Below, one piece after another: positions 8,062 through 16,896 of a stretch of DNA of 64,000 nucleotides. The notes under the pieces are model-generated. The model did not search any database and had not been told where the DNA came from. It was given only the letters and a program-made list of their open reading frames with translations. Origin of the DNA: Pseudomonas sp. HR96. GTDB taxonomy: Bacteria > Pseudomonadota > Gammaproteobacteria > Pseudomonadales > Pseudomonadaceae. Made by a program: the position numbers and the translations under genes. The stretch covers positions 2,463,001 to 2,527,000 of the forward strand of contig NZ_CP139141.1 of NCBI RefSeq assembly GCF_034059295.1, in the 5' to 3' direction. The stretch's first letter is position 1, and each line of letters starts with the position of its first letter.

Positions 8062-9312
8062 TCAGGACTTCTCGTACGCCATGTACTCGTTCTGCAGGGC
8101 GATATGGTCGGCCACGTACTTGGCGTCGTGCCACACGCCATAGATGAACGATGAGGCGCGGTTGACCAGGTTGGGCAGGCCGAGAAAGTAGATGCCGCTC
8201 TCGGCCGAGATGCCGCGCTTGTGGTAAGGCTCGCCCTTGTCGTCGAAGGCGTTGACCTGCAGCCAGCTGAAGTCGAACTTGAAACCGGTGGCCCAGAGAA
8301 TCGTCGTAACACCCGCTGCCTCGAGGTCCAGGCTGAGGATCGGCCGGGTCAGGCATTCGGGGTCGGGCAGCAGCTCCCAGGCCTCGGGCTCCGGCGGGAA
8401 GGACAGGCCGTTGTCCTCGATGTAGGCGTCGGCGTCGCGCAGTACGTCGAAGTAGGCGCGGTCACCCTCGGCGATGTTTTCGGCCAGGCCAGGCTCGAAA
8501 TGCATCACGCCGTCTTCCAGCGCGCGGGTCAGGCCCACTAGGTTGATGCCCAGGTGCGCCAGACGGCGGAAGTCGACCGTCTTGCCGCCTTCATAGCCGC
8601 TGACGGCAAAGGCTACGTGCTTTTTCTTCGGCTTGATCTTGACCTCGTCCCACAGGCCCAGCGCGCCCAGCCACCAGCAATAGTCGCGGCCACGGTAGGC
8701 GCGCGGCGGGCGATAGTGCTCGCCCACCGACAGGTAGACCTGCTTGCCGGCCTTGCGCAGCTCTTCGGCGATCTGCGAGCCGGAAGCCCCGGCGCCCACC
8801 ACCAGCACCGCACCTTCGGCCAGTTGCCCGGGGTTCTTGTACGCCGAGGAGTGCAACTGCTGCACCTTGGCCTGCGCCGGCACGATCGGCGGAATCGCCG
8901 GGCTCTGGAACGGCCCGGTGGCCGCCACCACGTTGCGCGCCTCGAATTCGCCTGCCGAGGTGCTCACCCGAAAGCCCGGGCGACCGCTCAGGCGTTCGAC
9001 TTTGTGCACTTCGACACCGGTGCGCACCGGAGCCTGGAGCATGGCCACGTACTCTTCGAAATACTCGGCCATGCGCTCCTTGGGCGGGAAGGTCTCGGGG
9101 GAGATGCCGGAAAATTTCAGGCCGGGAAAGCGGTCATGCCAGGCCGGCCCGTTGGCCACCAGCGAGTCCCAGCGCTCCGAACGCCAGCGCTCGGCGATGC
9201 GGCTGCGCTCCAGTACCACATGGGGAATGCCCATCAGTCCCAGGTGTTCGCTCATGGCAACGCCCGCCTGGCCCGCGCCGACAACCAAGGTGTTGATTTT
9301 TTCCACTGACAT
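8062..9312 (-). CDS. FAD/NAD(P)-binding flavoprotein monooxygenase (CzcO/FMO-like)
   Basis: A 416-residue flavoprotein with an N-terminal FAD Rossmann motif VVGAGQAGVAM (residues 10-20), a second dinucleotide motif VVGAGASGSQ for NADPH around residue 170, and a C-terminal WATGFKFDF motif like the FATGY of flavin monooxygenases. A QLHSSAYKNP segment stands where these enzymes carry the FxGxxxHxxxW fingerprint. Members oxygenate N or S atoms or act as Baeyer-Villiger enzymes with NADPH and O2. It converges on the flavin reductase-like gene, separated by a hairpin. Substrate unknown. Confidence 0.9.
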   Translation of the reverse strand: MSVEKINTLVVGAGQAGVAMSEHLGLMGIPHVVLERSRIAERWRSERWDSLVANGPAWHDRFPGLKFSGISPETFPPKERMAEYFEEYVAMLQAPVRTGVEVHKVERLSGRPGFRVSTSAGEFEARNVVAATGPFQSPAIPPIVPAQAKVQQLHSSAYKNPGQLAEGAVLVVGAGASGSQIAEELRKAGKQVYLSVGEHYRPPRAYRGRDYCWWLGALGLWDEVKIKPKKKHVAFAVSGYEGGKTVDFRRLAHLGINLVGLTRALEDGVMHFEPGLAENIAEGDRAYFDVLRDADAYIEDNGLSFPPEPEAWELLPDPECLTRPILSLDLEAAGVTTILWATGFKFDFSWLQVNAFDDKGEPYHKRGISAESGIYFLGLPNLVNRASSFIYGVWHDAKYVADHIALQNEYMAYEKS

Positions 9313-9442
9313 TTGAGTTTCCTGAATTGATCGGCTTGCGCACGGTGTTCATTGACAGCTTCAGTGTGCGCAAGCGGGGCGGATAGCGAAATTCTGCTTT
9401 TTGAACCCAGAGCTTCGGAAAAACCAAAGCCTGCGCATCGGC

Positions 9443-10375
9443 TCAATAACCGCGCGCAGGGTCGATGACATGCAACAGGGGGTCGCCGCGTTCCAGGCGC
9501 AGGATGTTCTCGGCGATCTGCGCCGCCGCCGAGGCGGGGATGGCGATCGAGGCCATGTGCGGAGTGATCAGCACGTTGTCGAGCGCCCACAACGGGTCCT
9601 CGGGCGGCAGCGGTTCGCGGTCGAACACGTCCAGGGTGGCCTCGGCGATCTGCCCGCTGGCCAGTGCTGCAGTCAGCGCCGGCTGATCGACCACTGCGCC
9701 GCGCGAAACGTTGATCAGGCAACTGCCGGGTGGCAGCAAGGCCAGCCGCCGGGCGTCGAGAATGCCCTGGGTGTGCGGCGTCAGCGGCAGCATCACCACC
9801 AGGATGTCGCAACCGCCGAGAAAGCCATCGAGCTGATCCAGGCCATGGAAGCAGTTCACGGCGGGCAACTGCTTGGCCGAGCGTGACCAGCCACGTACGT
9901 CGAAGCCCTGGCGGGTCAGCTCCTGGGCGGCGCGGGCGCCCAGTTCACCGAGGCCCAGCACGCCGACGCGGATGCTCGACGGCAGGCGCGGATGCAGGTA
10001 GTGCCAGCGCCGTTCGCGCTGGGCGCGCTCGAAGGCCGGGATGTCGCGGGCGTAGCGCAGCACGGCGAACAGCACGTAGCTGGCCATCATGCGCGCCATG
10101 TCCGGGTCCGAGACGCGGGTGATCGGGATCGCCGGCAGGTCGTCGCGGGCCACCAGAGCGTCGACGCCGGCGCCCAGATTGACCAGCAGCTTGAGGTTGG
10201 GGTACTGCGCGAAGAAGCCTTGCGGCGGTTTCCAGGTCAGCGCATAGCGCACGCTGGCCGGCTCGGTCACCTCGTCCATGCGGCAGATACGCACGCCCGG
10301 CAGGCGCGGCGCGAGCAGTGCGTGCCACTCCTCGAAACTGTCGAAATCGCTTTGAAACACCAGGGTCGTGCTCAT
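9443..10375 (-). CDS. NAD(P)-dependent 2-hydroxyacid dehydrogenase (GhrA-like)
   Basis: A 310-residue D-isomer-specific 2-hydroxyacid dehydrogenase. The NAD(P) motif is GLGELG (141-146). Catalytic Arg lies in NVSRGAVVD, Glu in the following DREPLPPE stretch and His in ITPHMASIA near the C-terminus. The compact size and sequence order resemble glyoxylate/hydroxypyruvate reductase A, which reduces small 2-oxoacids. It overlaps the stop of aroQ's gene by 4 bp, so the two are co-translated, and is the last gene of the minus-strand group that begins at 13768. It probably reduces a 2-oxoacid made by the pathway of that operon. Confidence 0.88.
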   Translation of the reverse strand: MSTTLVFQSDFDSFEEWHALLAPRLPGVRICRMDEVTEPASVRYALTWKPPQGFFAQYPNLKLLVNLGAGVDALVARDDLPAIPITRVSDPDMARMMASYVLFAVLRYARDIPAFERAQRERRWHYLHPRLPSSIRVGVLGLGELGARAAQELTRQGFDVRGWSRSAKQLPAVNCFHGLDQLDGFLGGCDILVVMLPLTPHTQGILDARRLALLPPGSCLINVSRGAVVDQPALTAALASGQIAEATLDVFDREPLPPEDPLWALDNVLITPHMASIAIPASAAAQIAENILRLERGDPLLHVIDPARGY

Positions 10376-10818
10376 GCCTGGCCCTCCAGCAATTGAGCCA
10401 CAGCGTCCAGCGCCAGGCGATAGCCCATGGCACCGAGCCCTGCGATCACGCCGGTGGCGGCCTTGGACACGTATGAACGATGGCGGAAGCTCTCGCGCTT
10501 CCAGATGTTGCTCATGTGCGCTTCGATGATCGGGCCTTCGAACGCCAGCAAGGCGTCGAGAATCGCTACCGAGGTGTAGGTCAGGCCGGCGGCGTTGATC
10601 ACGATGGCGTCGGCCTGCAGCCGCGCTTCCTGAATCCAGTCCACCAGCACGCCTTCATGGTTGCTCTGGCGGAACTGCAACTGCAGGCCCAGCTCGGCGG
10701 CATGCGCCTGGCACCGTTGCTCAATGCTGGCGAAGCTTTCGCTGCCGTAGGTGCCGCGCTGGTCCAGCCCGTACAGGTTGGCGTTGGGGCCGTTGAGAAA
10801 GAATACGCGGTGGGGCAT
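10372..10818 (-). CDS. aroQ: 3-dehydroquinate dehydratase, type II
   Basis: A 148-residue type II dehydroquinase. The active-site features are visible: NGPNANLYG at residues 10-18, NHEGVLVDWIQ, INAAGLTYTSVAILDAL and the IEAHMSNIWKRESFRHRS run, with His101 and Arg residues that close over the substrate. The enzyme interconverts 3-dehydroquinate and 3-dehydroshikimate. Because it sits in a catabolic-looking operon with LysR control rather than among shikimate genes, this may be a second, degradative copy (quinate or shikimate breakdown), an inference. The ATG at 10818 matches the start of the family; the longer open frame upstream is a shadow of other genes. Confidence 0.95.
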   Translation of the reverse strand: MPHRVFFLNGPNANLYGLDQRGTYGSESFASIEQRCQAHAAELGLQLQFRQSNHEGVLVDWIQEARLQADAIVINAAGLTYTSVAILDALLAFEGPIIEAHMSNIWKRESFRHRSYVSKAATGVIAGLGAMGYRLALDAVAQLLEGQA

Positions 10819-10840
10819 AGGGGCTTCTCCAGAAAAAGGC

Positions 10841-11056
10841 TCAGGCGACGGGTCGCGTCGCGAGCATGGCCGGGTGCTGTTCGAATTCGGCGAACCAGGC
10901 GGCCGCATGGGGATGCCCGGTGCGCCAGTCAACGCACTGCACCGGATGCGCTGCCGATGCAAGCAGTTCGATCTGATCGGCCACGCCCAGGCAATGGGCG
11001 CTGACCATGACCTTGCGCACATAGGGCGAGGTGGCGGCGTGGAACAGGCTGAACAT
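10841..11056 (-). pseudogene. Glutathione S-transferase remnant with internal deletion
   Basis: A 71-codon frame joins two ends of a GST. The first 40 residues (MFSLFHAATSPYVRKVMVSAH) are the thioredoxin-fold start with the usual xSPYVRKV motif, and the last 30 (HPHAAAWFAEFEQHPAMLATRP) are a typical GST C-terminus. Normal GSTs are about 200 residues, so roughly 130 residues have been lost, in frame. The gene keeps its position 10 bp from the oxidoreductase gene upstream and 22 bp from aroQ, so the operon is intact around it. It is probably inactive. Confidence 0.8.
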
Positions 11057-11066
11057 GGCGGCTCCT

Positions 11067-12068
11067 TCAGAAACTGCTGACGGTGAGCAGGACCTTGCCG
11101 ATGTTGGCATTGGCCTCCAGGGTGCGATGGGCCTCGGCGGCTTGCTGCAATGGCAACTGCGCATGAATCAACGGTTGCACCTGGCCGCTGGCGAGCCACG
11201 GCAGCACATGCTCGCGCAGGCAGCCGGCGAGGCGAGTCTTCTCCTCGCGGCTCTTGGGGCGCAGGGTCGAGGAGGTCAGGCACAGGCTCTTGCGCATGAC
11301 GGTCTGCAGGTCCAGTTCGATCTTCGCCCCCTGCAGGAATGACAGGCTGACATGCCGCCCGCCCATGGCCATGGCCGCCAGGTTGCGTGCCACGTAGGGG
11401 CCGCCGACGTTGTCGAGGACCACGTCGACGCCACGCCCGTCGGTGCATTGCTCGACCACCTCGACAAAGTCTTCGTGGTAGCGGTCAATGGCGCGCAGGA
11501 TGCCCAGCGCCTCGAGCATGGCGACCTTCTGCGCGCCGCCCGCCGTGGCGATTACCCTGGCCCCGGTGGCCTGCGCGCATTGCACTGCGAAGCTGCCGAC
11601 GCCACTGGCGGCGCCGTGGATCAGTACGCTATCCGCGCGGCCCAGGCGGCCCAGCTCGAACAGGTTGTGCCAAACGGTGAAGGCCGCTTCCGGCACCCCG
11701 GCAGCGCTGACCAGCGACAGCCCGGCGGGCACCGGCAGGCAATGCCCGGCGAACGCTACGCAGTACTCGGCGTAGCCGCCACCACCGAGCAGGGCCATGA
11801 CCCGGTCGCCGGGGGCGAAATGCTCCACGCCGGGACCCACGCTGACCACCGTGCCCGAGGCTTCCAGGCCGAGGATATCGCTAGTGCCTGGCGGCAACGG
11901 CATGCCGGCGCGCTGCATCAGGTCGGGCCGATTGACGCCGGCGGCGGCCACGCGGATCAGCACCTCGCCGGCCTGCGGCACGGGCAGCGGTCGTTCCACC
12001 CATTGCAGGACTTCCGGGCCGCCGGGCTTGCGGGCAATCACGGCGTTCATGGTGTCGGGTAAGGTCAT
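11067..12068 (-). CDS. Zinc-independent MDR NAD(P)H:quinone oxidoreductase (PIG3-like)
   Basis: A 333-residue medium-chain dehydrogenase/reductase of the quinone oxidoreductase type. N-terminal GroES-like half has AAAGVNRPDLMQRAG and GLEASGTVVSVGPGVEHFAPGDRV; the nucleotide-binding half has the motif HGAASGVGSFAVQCAQ. Zinc ligands of alcohol dehydrogenases are absent. The family reduces quinones with NADPH. The ATG at 12068 (MTLPDTMNAVIAR) is preferred over one 28 codons upstream. Fits within the minus-strand operon: 80 bp after the ABC ATPase gene and 10 bp before the GST remnant. Substrate unknown. The protein at 26182 is a paralogue. Confidence 0.9.
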   Translation of the reverse strand: MTLPDTMNAVIARKPGGPEVLQWVERPLPVPQAGEVLIRVAAAGVNRPDLMQRAGMPLPPGTSDILGLEASGTVVSVGPGVEHFAPGDRVMALLGGGGYAEYCVAFAGHCLPVPAGLSLVSAAGVPEAAFTVWHNLFELGRLGRADSVLIHGAASGVGSFAVQCAQATGARVIATAGGAQKVAMLEALGILRAIDRYHEDFVEVVEQCTDGRGVDVVLDNVGGPYVARNLAAMAMGGRHVSLSFLQGAKIELDLQTVMRKSLCLTSSTLRPKSREEKTRLAGCLREHVLPWLASGQVQPLIHAQLPLQQAAEAHRTLEANANIGKVLLTVSSF

Positions 12069-12148
12069 GGCAGTTCTAGTTCTCTTGCGAAGGGGTGGCG
12101 GGCCGGGGGGTGTCTGGCCCATAGGTTGAGGCCCACGCTGCGCGCGGC

Positions 12149-13282
12149 TCATGCCGTACGGCTGGCGAAGGCGCTGACGCCGTCGCTGTCAAAGGTCACT
12201 CCAGCCACCGCACCGGTTGGCCAGCGCGCCAGGGCATCGAGCCCGGACTGGCGTACGCACAGGCGCGCCTGGCCGAGCGCAGGCACATCCAGGTGAATGT
12301 CGACGTGGTCGCCCTGGAACACATGGGCAACCACGGTCGCGCTCAACTGCGAGCGCGCGGTCAACGGGCTCAGGCGGATGTGCTCGGGGCGCACGTACAG
12401 GTCGATGCGCGCGCCGACCTCGGCATGCACCCGCTCGGCAGGCACGCGCAGCGGGCTGTTGCCCAGCTCCAGATTGACCCGCGGCGCCCGGCTGGCGCGA
12501 GGGTCGCGACTGACGCAGCGCCCGGCGAGGACGTTGACATCGCCCACGAAAGCGGCGACGAAAGGGTCGACCGGGTAGCGGTAGAGGACGTCCGGCCGAC
12601 CAACCTGATGCACGCGTCCGGCATTCATCACCGCCAGTCGATCGCTCAGGCCCAATGCCTCCTGTTGATCATGGGTGACCAGCAGCATGGTCAGGCCCAG
12701 GGTGCGTTGCAGGTGCTTGAGCTCGCCCTGCAGCGCCAGGCGCAGCGGGCGGTCGAGAGTGGCGAACGGTTCATCGAGCAACAGCACCCTGGGCCGTGTC
12801 ACCAGCGCCCGCGCCAAGGCCACTCGCTGCTGCTGGCCGGCCGACAACTCGCGCAGCACACAGGCGCCGTGGCTGCTCAGTTGCACCTGGGCCAAAGCCT
12901 GTTCGACGCGCACGCCAAGCTCGCCTGGCGAGACGTGCGCGAGCATGGCACCGACCCATTGCGCGGCGGTGGAGCGTTGCGCGCAAGCTTCGCCGAGCCC
13001 GATCGGCTGGTCGACCACAGCCACCCCGCGCTGGCGCAAAGGCGCCTCGGTGACCCTTTGCCCGTCGATGAGAATCTCGCCCTGGTCGGCCTGCAGCGTG
13101 CCCGCGATGAGCTTGAGCAAGGTGCTCTTGCCGCATCCGGAGGGACCCAGCATGGCCAGCAGTTCACCCTGGTGAATGGCCAGCGACAGAGGCTGCAGGG
13201 CGATGTGCGTGGCGAAGCGCTTGCCCACGCCGTCCAGTTGCACGGCGACCGGGGTAGGACGAAGCGAGGTCTGTGCAGTCAT
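12149..13282 (-). CDS. ABC transporter ATP-binding protein with TOBE domain (orphan)
   Basis: A 377-residue ATPase of the PotA/FbpC/CysA type. Walker A is GPSGCGKST (46-53), the signature is unusual (LSAGQQQR instead of LSGGQ), Walker B is VLLLDEPFATLD and the H-loop is LVTHD. The Q-loop region is divergent (VVDQPIGLGEACAQ, normally F-Q-x-x-x-L-F-P-H). The last 120 residues, around ARIDLYVRPEHIRLSPL and ATVVAHVFQGDHVDIHL, form the TOBE domain that senses substrate. No permease or solute-binding gene is found next to it, so this may be a remnant of a full importer or may serve one elsewhere. It lies 60 bp after the RidA gene in the same direction. Confidence 0.88.
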   Translation of the reverse strand: MTAQTSLRPTPVAVQLDGVGKRFATHIALQPLSLAIHQGELLAMLGPSGCGKSTLLKLIAGTLQADQGEILIDGQRVTEAPLRQRGVAVVDQPIGLGEACAQRSTAAQWVGAMLAHVSPGELGVRVEQALAQVQLSSHGACVLRELSAGQQQRVALARALVTRPRVLLLDEPFATLDRPLRLALQGELKHLQRTLGLTMLLVTHDQQEALGLSDRLAVMNAGRVHQVGRPDVLYRYPVDPFVAAFVGDVNVLAGRCVSRDPRASRAPRVNLELGNSPLRVPAERVHAEVGARIDLYVRPEHIRLSPLTARSQLSATVVAHVFQGDHVDIHLDVPALGQARLCVRQSGLDALARWPTGAVAGVTFDSDGVSAFASRTA

Positions 13283-13342
13283 GGGCGCTCCGCTGCCGCA
13301 GGTGATGTAGCGAGTGTTGCCGCTCTTCGAAAACGCCAGGTA

Positions 13343-13768
13343 TCAGGCCGGCGTCCAGTCGTCCGGGACCACGGCGATGACGTCGATCTCCATTAGCCAC
13401 TGCGGCTGGCCGAGCGCCGAAATCACCAGCCCGGTGGAGATCGGGAAGACCCCCTTGAGCCACTTGCCGACTTCCTGGTAGACCGGCTCGCGGTAGCGCG
13501 GGTCGATGATGTAGGTGGTGGTCTTGACGATGTGCGAGAGGTCGGAGCCGGCCTCCTCGAGCAGCTGCTTGACGTTTTTCATGGCCTGTTCGGCCTGCGC
13601 ACGCGGGTCGCCGAGGCCGATCAGGTTGCCGGCGAAGTCGGTGCCCACCTGGCCACGCACGTACACCGTATTGCCAGCGCGCACCGCCTGGCACAGGTCG
13701 TTGTCCAGCGATTGGTTGGGGTAGGTCTCTTTGGTGTTGAACATGCGGATGCGGGTATGGGTGGGCAT
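13343..13768 (-). CDS. RidA family protein (YjgF/UK114)
   Basis: A 141-residue protein of the Rid family, which deaminates reactive enamines or imines made by PLP enzymes. The conserved motifs are GNTVYVRGQVGTD, the HIVKTTTYIIDPRYRE stretch with an Arg near the active site, and a C-terminal LMEIDVIAVVP matching the family's EIE-A motif. The start at 13768 gives MPTHTRIRMFN. It is the first gene of the minus-strand group 13768-9443 and is divergent from the LysR gene at 14004. It may remove a toxic enamine intermediate of the operon's pathway. Confidence 0.88.
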   Translation of the reverse strand: MPTHTRIRMFNTKETYPNQSLDNDLCQAVRAGNTVYVRGQVGTDFAGNLIGLGDPRAQAEQAMKNVKQLLEEAGSDLSHIVKTTTYIIDPRYREPVYQEVGKWLKGVFPISTGLVISALGQPQWLMEIDVIAVVPDDWTPA

Positions 13769-14003
13769 GCTGCGGGTCTCCTGGCAAGCGTATGCCACAA
13801 GCTTTGCACCGTGCGCCTGGAAGCGAAACCAGCATTTGCGCGAGGCAGTGCTTAGGAAAAACCGAAGCCTGCAGGCCCAGGCTCTGCGTCGATAATGGCG
13901 TCCGTCGCTTGTCACCGGTTGGCCACGGCCAGCGGCATGAACCATGCAAAGCGGTATAGACAGCTGGCCGTCGTGCCAGCGCTGGAAAGATTGTGGAGGC
14001 GTC

Positions 14004-14978
14004 ATGCTCAGTCGTATCACCCAACGCCAACTGGAATATTTCGTCGCTTCCGGTGAGGCCGGCAGCATCAGCGCGGCGTCCGAGCGCATTCATGTGTCGT
14101 CGCCGTCGATCTCTGCGGCCATCACCCACATGGAAGCCGAACTGGGCATACAGCTGTTCATTCGCCACCACGCGCAAGGCGTTTCCCTGACCGCCGTGGG
14201 GCGCCAGGTGCTGCAGGAGGCCAAGCTGATTCTGGAGCAGATGAACAACCTCTATACCATCGCCTCCGAGTCGCTGAACACCGTGCGCGGCCCGTTGCGG
14301 GTCGGGGTGCTGGAGTCGCTGGCGCCGATGATCACTCCGGAGCTGGTGTTCGGCTTTGGCCGAGCGTTCCCGGGGGTGCGCATCAGCCAGGTGGAGTGCA
14401 ACCACGAGGAGCTGCTGGAAAAACTGCGCAGCGCCGAGATCGACATCGCCTTGACCTACGACCTGGCCAGCAGCGACGACATCGACTTTCAGCCCCTGGC
14501 GCAGCTGCCGCCCTATGTCATGGTGGGCGACTACCACCCCTTGGCGACTATGTCGGCGGTGACCATCCAGGACCTCGAAGCCCACCCCATGGTGCTGCTG
14601 GACACGCCGTGGAGCCGCGAGTATTTCCTCAGCCTGTTCATGAGCGCAGGATTCACGCCCAACGTGGTGATGCGCTCGAGCAACCTGGAGACGGTGCGCG
14701 CCATGGTCGGCAACGGCATCGGTTTCACCATCGCCAACGCCCGGCCCAAGGCGACTGTGTCGCAGGATGGCAAGCGGCTGATCCGCATTCGCCTGGCCGG
14801 CGAGGTGCGGGCGATGAAGCTGGGCTACGCCACCGCCACCAATGCCCAGTTATCGCGCGTGGTGGCGGCGTTCACCGAGCGCTGCCGGATGTTCGTCTCC
14901 GACCAGTACATCCCCGGCATGGCGGCGCCAAGCTTCTTCGATCCACACGCTGTGCGCGCGCTCACCTCCGTCAGCTGA
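14004..14978 (+). CDS. LysR family transcriptional regulator
   Basis: A 324-residue LysR protein with the winged helix at residues 6-65 (EAGSISAASERIHVSSPSIS) and an effector domain starting near GPLRVGVLESLAPM. Upstream ATGs exist but the start at 14004 follows GGAGG and matches the family. It is divergent from the RidA-led operon and lies ahead of the transport genes at 15337, so it could control either. The two regions of target gene and regulator are separated by 235 bp on the RidA side. The ligand is unknown. Confidence 0.92.
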   Translation: MLSRITQRQLEYFVASGEAGSISAASERIHVSSPSISAAITHMEAELGIQLFIRHHAQGVSLTAVGRQVLQEAKLILEQMNNLYTIASESLNTVRGPLRVGVLESLAPMITPELVFGFGRAFPGVRISQVECNHEELLEKLRSAEIDIALTYDLASSDDIDFQPLAQLPPYVMVGDYHPLATMSAVTIQDLEAHPMVLLDTPWSREYFLSLFMSAGFTPNVVMRSSNLETVRAMVGNGIGFTIANARPKATVSQDGKRLIRIRLAGEVRAMKLGYATATNAQLSRVVAAFTERCRMFVSDQYIPGMAAPSFFDPHAVRALTSVS

Positions 14979-15336
14979 GCCGGCCTGCAGCCGCGACCCC
15001 GGCGGCTGCTTCGGATTTGCTCGCCCCAGTCGTAAACCATAAACGAATTTAAGCGGCTGCCTGCACTGGGCAGACTGCACACATGCGATGCAGCCACGGC
15101 GGCCATCGCAGGCCGCGCACCAAAGGGTGGCGGTCGCCGCACGGCGGGGCCTGCGCTGCGCTTTGATGGTGCGTCGGCGGCCAACGCTGCGGCTGAATAG
15201 GTTCTGCCTACTCACTACGCCGGTTATTCCGAATTGACCGTGCAAGGCTCGCTCGCGGACTCTGGCGCCGTAGCGTCAAGGGTTCGGGCCGAACGCTCGG
15301 TTGTACCTCCCGATTTATTTGTTGAGCGCGGCGACG
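14979..15336. other. Gene-free interval upstream of the ABC fusion gene
   Basis: A 358-bp stretch with no convincing gene on either strand. The short open frames on both strands lack ribosome-binding sites and family features. No clear palindrome or REP copy was seen. It presumably holds the promoter of the 15337-19451 transport genes. Confidence 0.6.
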
Positions 15337-16860
15337 ATGACATTCAACTGGAATTACATGTTCAGCCTGCTGGGCGATGCCGAATTCTGGCGAGCGACCT
15401 GGACAGTGATCAAACTGAGCTTTCTGACCTGGGTGATCAGCATCGGATCGGGCTTCTTCGTGGCTTTGGCCAAGCAGTCCAGGCGCCCGTTGCTCAGCGT
15501 CCCGGCGCGCGCCTACATCTGGCTGTTTCGCAGCGTGCCGCTGCTGGTGCTGCTGATCTTTACCTACAACATTCCCCAGGCGTTCCCGGCTTCCACGGTG
15601 GTGCTGGGCGACCCGTTCTGGGCCGGCCTGCTGGCCATGGTGTTGTGCGAGACGGCCTATGTCGCGGAGATCCATCGCGGCGGCCTGCTGTCGATTCACA
15701 AGGGCCAGACCGAGGCGGCGCGGGCATTGGGCCTCGAGTTCTTCGGCATCCAGTGGCGGGTGATCATCCCCCAGGCGCTGCGTGTGGCCTTGCCCTCGCT
15801 GGCCAACGAATACATCTCCATCGTCAAGCTCAGCTCGCTGGTGTCGGTGATCTCGCTGACCGAAATCCTCATGGTCGGCCAGCGCCTGTACTCGGAAAAC
15901 TTCCTGGTGATGGAGACCATGGCGGCGGTGGCGTTCTACTACGTGCTCATCGTCACTGTGTTCGACTTCCTGCTCAAGCGCCTGGAGCGCTATTTGGACG
16001 TCAACCAGCGCAAGATCTCGCGGGTGCCGGACGCACAGGTGCTGGCCCTGGCCACCCAGCAGGCGGTGGCCGTGCAGCGCCCGGGCAGCCTGCCAGGGCA
16101 GGGCCCGGCGTTGCAGGCGAGCCGTCTGCACAAGGCCTACAACAACGTCGAGGTACTGGGTGCGGTGGACCTGTCGATCCAGCCCGGTGAAGTGGTGTCG
16201 GTGATCGGTCCGTCCGGCTCGGGCAAGACCACCTTGATTCGCCTGCTCAACGGCCTGGAACAGATCGACAACGGCGAGATCCGCATCAACGGCCAGCCGT
16301 TCATTCACCTGGAGCGCAAGGGCGCGCAGAAGCCGCTGTATGTCGAGCATGCCGAGCACCGCCTGAACATCGGCATGGTGTTCCAGAGCTTCAACCTGTT
16401 CCCGCACCTGACGGTGCTCGACAACCTGCTGATGGCGCCGAAATACCACGGCCTGGGCAAGCTCGATGAGCTCAAGCAGCAGGCCTACGCGCTGTTGCAG
16501 AAGGTCGGCATGCTCGACCATGCCTGGAAGTATCCCCATCAGTTGTCCGGCGGCCAGCAGCAGCGCGTGGCGATCGCCCGGGCCTTGATGATGCGTCCGC
16601 AGATCATGCTGTTCGACGAGCCGACCTCGGCACTGGACCCGGAGAAGGTCAACGAAGTGCTGCAGGTCATCGAGACCCTCGCCCAGGACGGCATCACCAT
16701 GGTCATCGTCACCCACGAGATGAACTTCGCGTTCAAGGTCTCCGACCGCATCGTGTTCATGGAGAAAGGCCGCGTGGTGTGCGACGACAAACCGCAATTG
16801 CTGCGCAACGGCCAGAACCCGCGAGTGGAGTCCTTTCTCAAGGACGTTTCACTGGCCTGA
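15337..16860 (+). CDS. Fused polar amino acid ABC permease-ATPase
   Basis: A 507-residue single chain that joins an inner-membrane permease and its ATPase. Residues about 1-225 are a HisM/GlnP-type permease with several helices and the EAA loop (AARALGLEFFGIQWRVIIPQAL). After a linker near residue 245-262 follows a complete polar-amino-acid type ATPase: Walker A GPSGSGKTT at about residue 291, signature LSGGQQQR, Walker B MLFDEPTSALD, H-loop VTHEMNFAF. The two are normally separate genes. Start chosen at 15337 (MTFNWNYMF); a longer frame begins 36 bp upstream. It heads a group with a dioxygenase, a solute-binding protein and an aldolase, suggesting uptake and breakdown of one compound. Confidence 0.88.
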   Translation: MTFNWNYMFSLLGDAEFWRATWTVIKLSFLTWVISIGSGFFVALAKQSRRPLLSVPARAYIWLFRSVPLLVLLIFTYNIPQAFPASTVVLGDPFWAGLLAMVLCETAYVAEIHRGGLLSIHKGQTEAARALGLEFFGIQWRVIIPQALRVALPSLANEYISIVKLSSLVSVISLTEILMVGQRLYSENFLVMETMAAVAFYYVLIVTVFDFLLKRLERYLDVNQRKISRVPDAQVLALATQQAVAVQRPGSLPGQGPALQASRLHKAYNNVEVLGAVDLSIQPGEVVSVIGPSGSGKTTLIRLLNGLEQIDNGEIRINGQPFIHLERKGAQKPLYVEHAEHRLNIGMVFQSFNLFPHLTVLDNLLMAPKYHGLGKLDELKQQAYALLQKVGMLDHAWKYPHQLSGGQQQRVAIARALMMRPQIMLFDEPTSALDPEKVNEVLQVIETLAQDGITMVIVTHEMNFAFKVSDRIVFMEKGRVVCDDKPQLLRNGQNPRVESFLKDVSLA

Positions 16861-16896
16861 CCTTGCACCCTTTTACTTTCGCATCCGGGAGCCCAC

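Noticed and set aside
10819..11448. Extension of aroQ frame upstream to 358 codons
   Set aside because: The extra part overlaps the GST remnant and oxidoreductase genes out of frame; family start is at 10818.
15208..16797. 529-codon minus-strand frame
   Set aside because: It is antisense to the fused ABC gene, which has all family motifs; the frame is His/Gln/Arg-rich like many GC-rich shadows.
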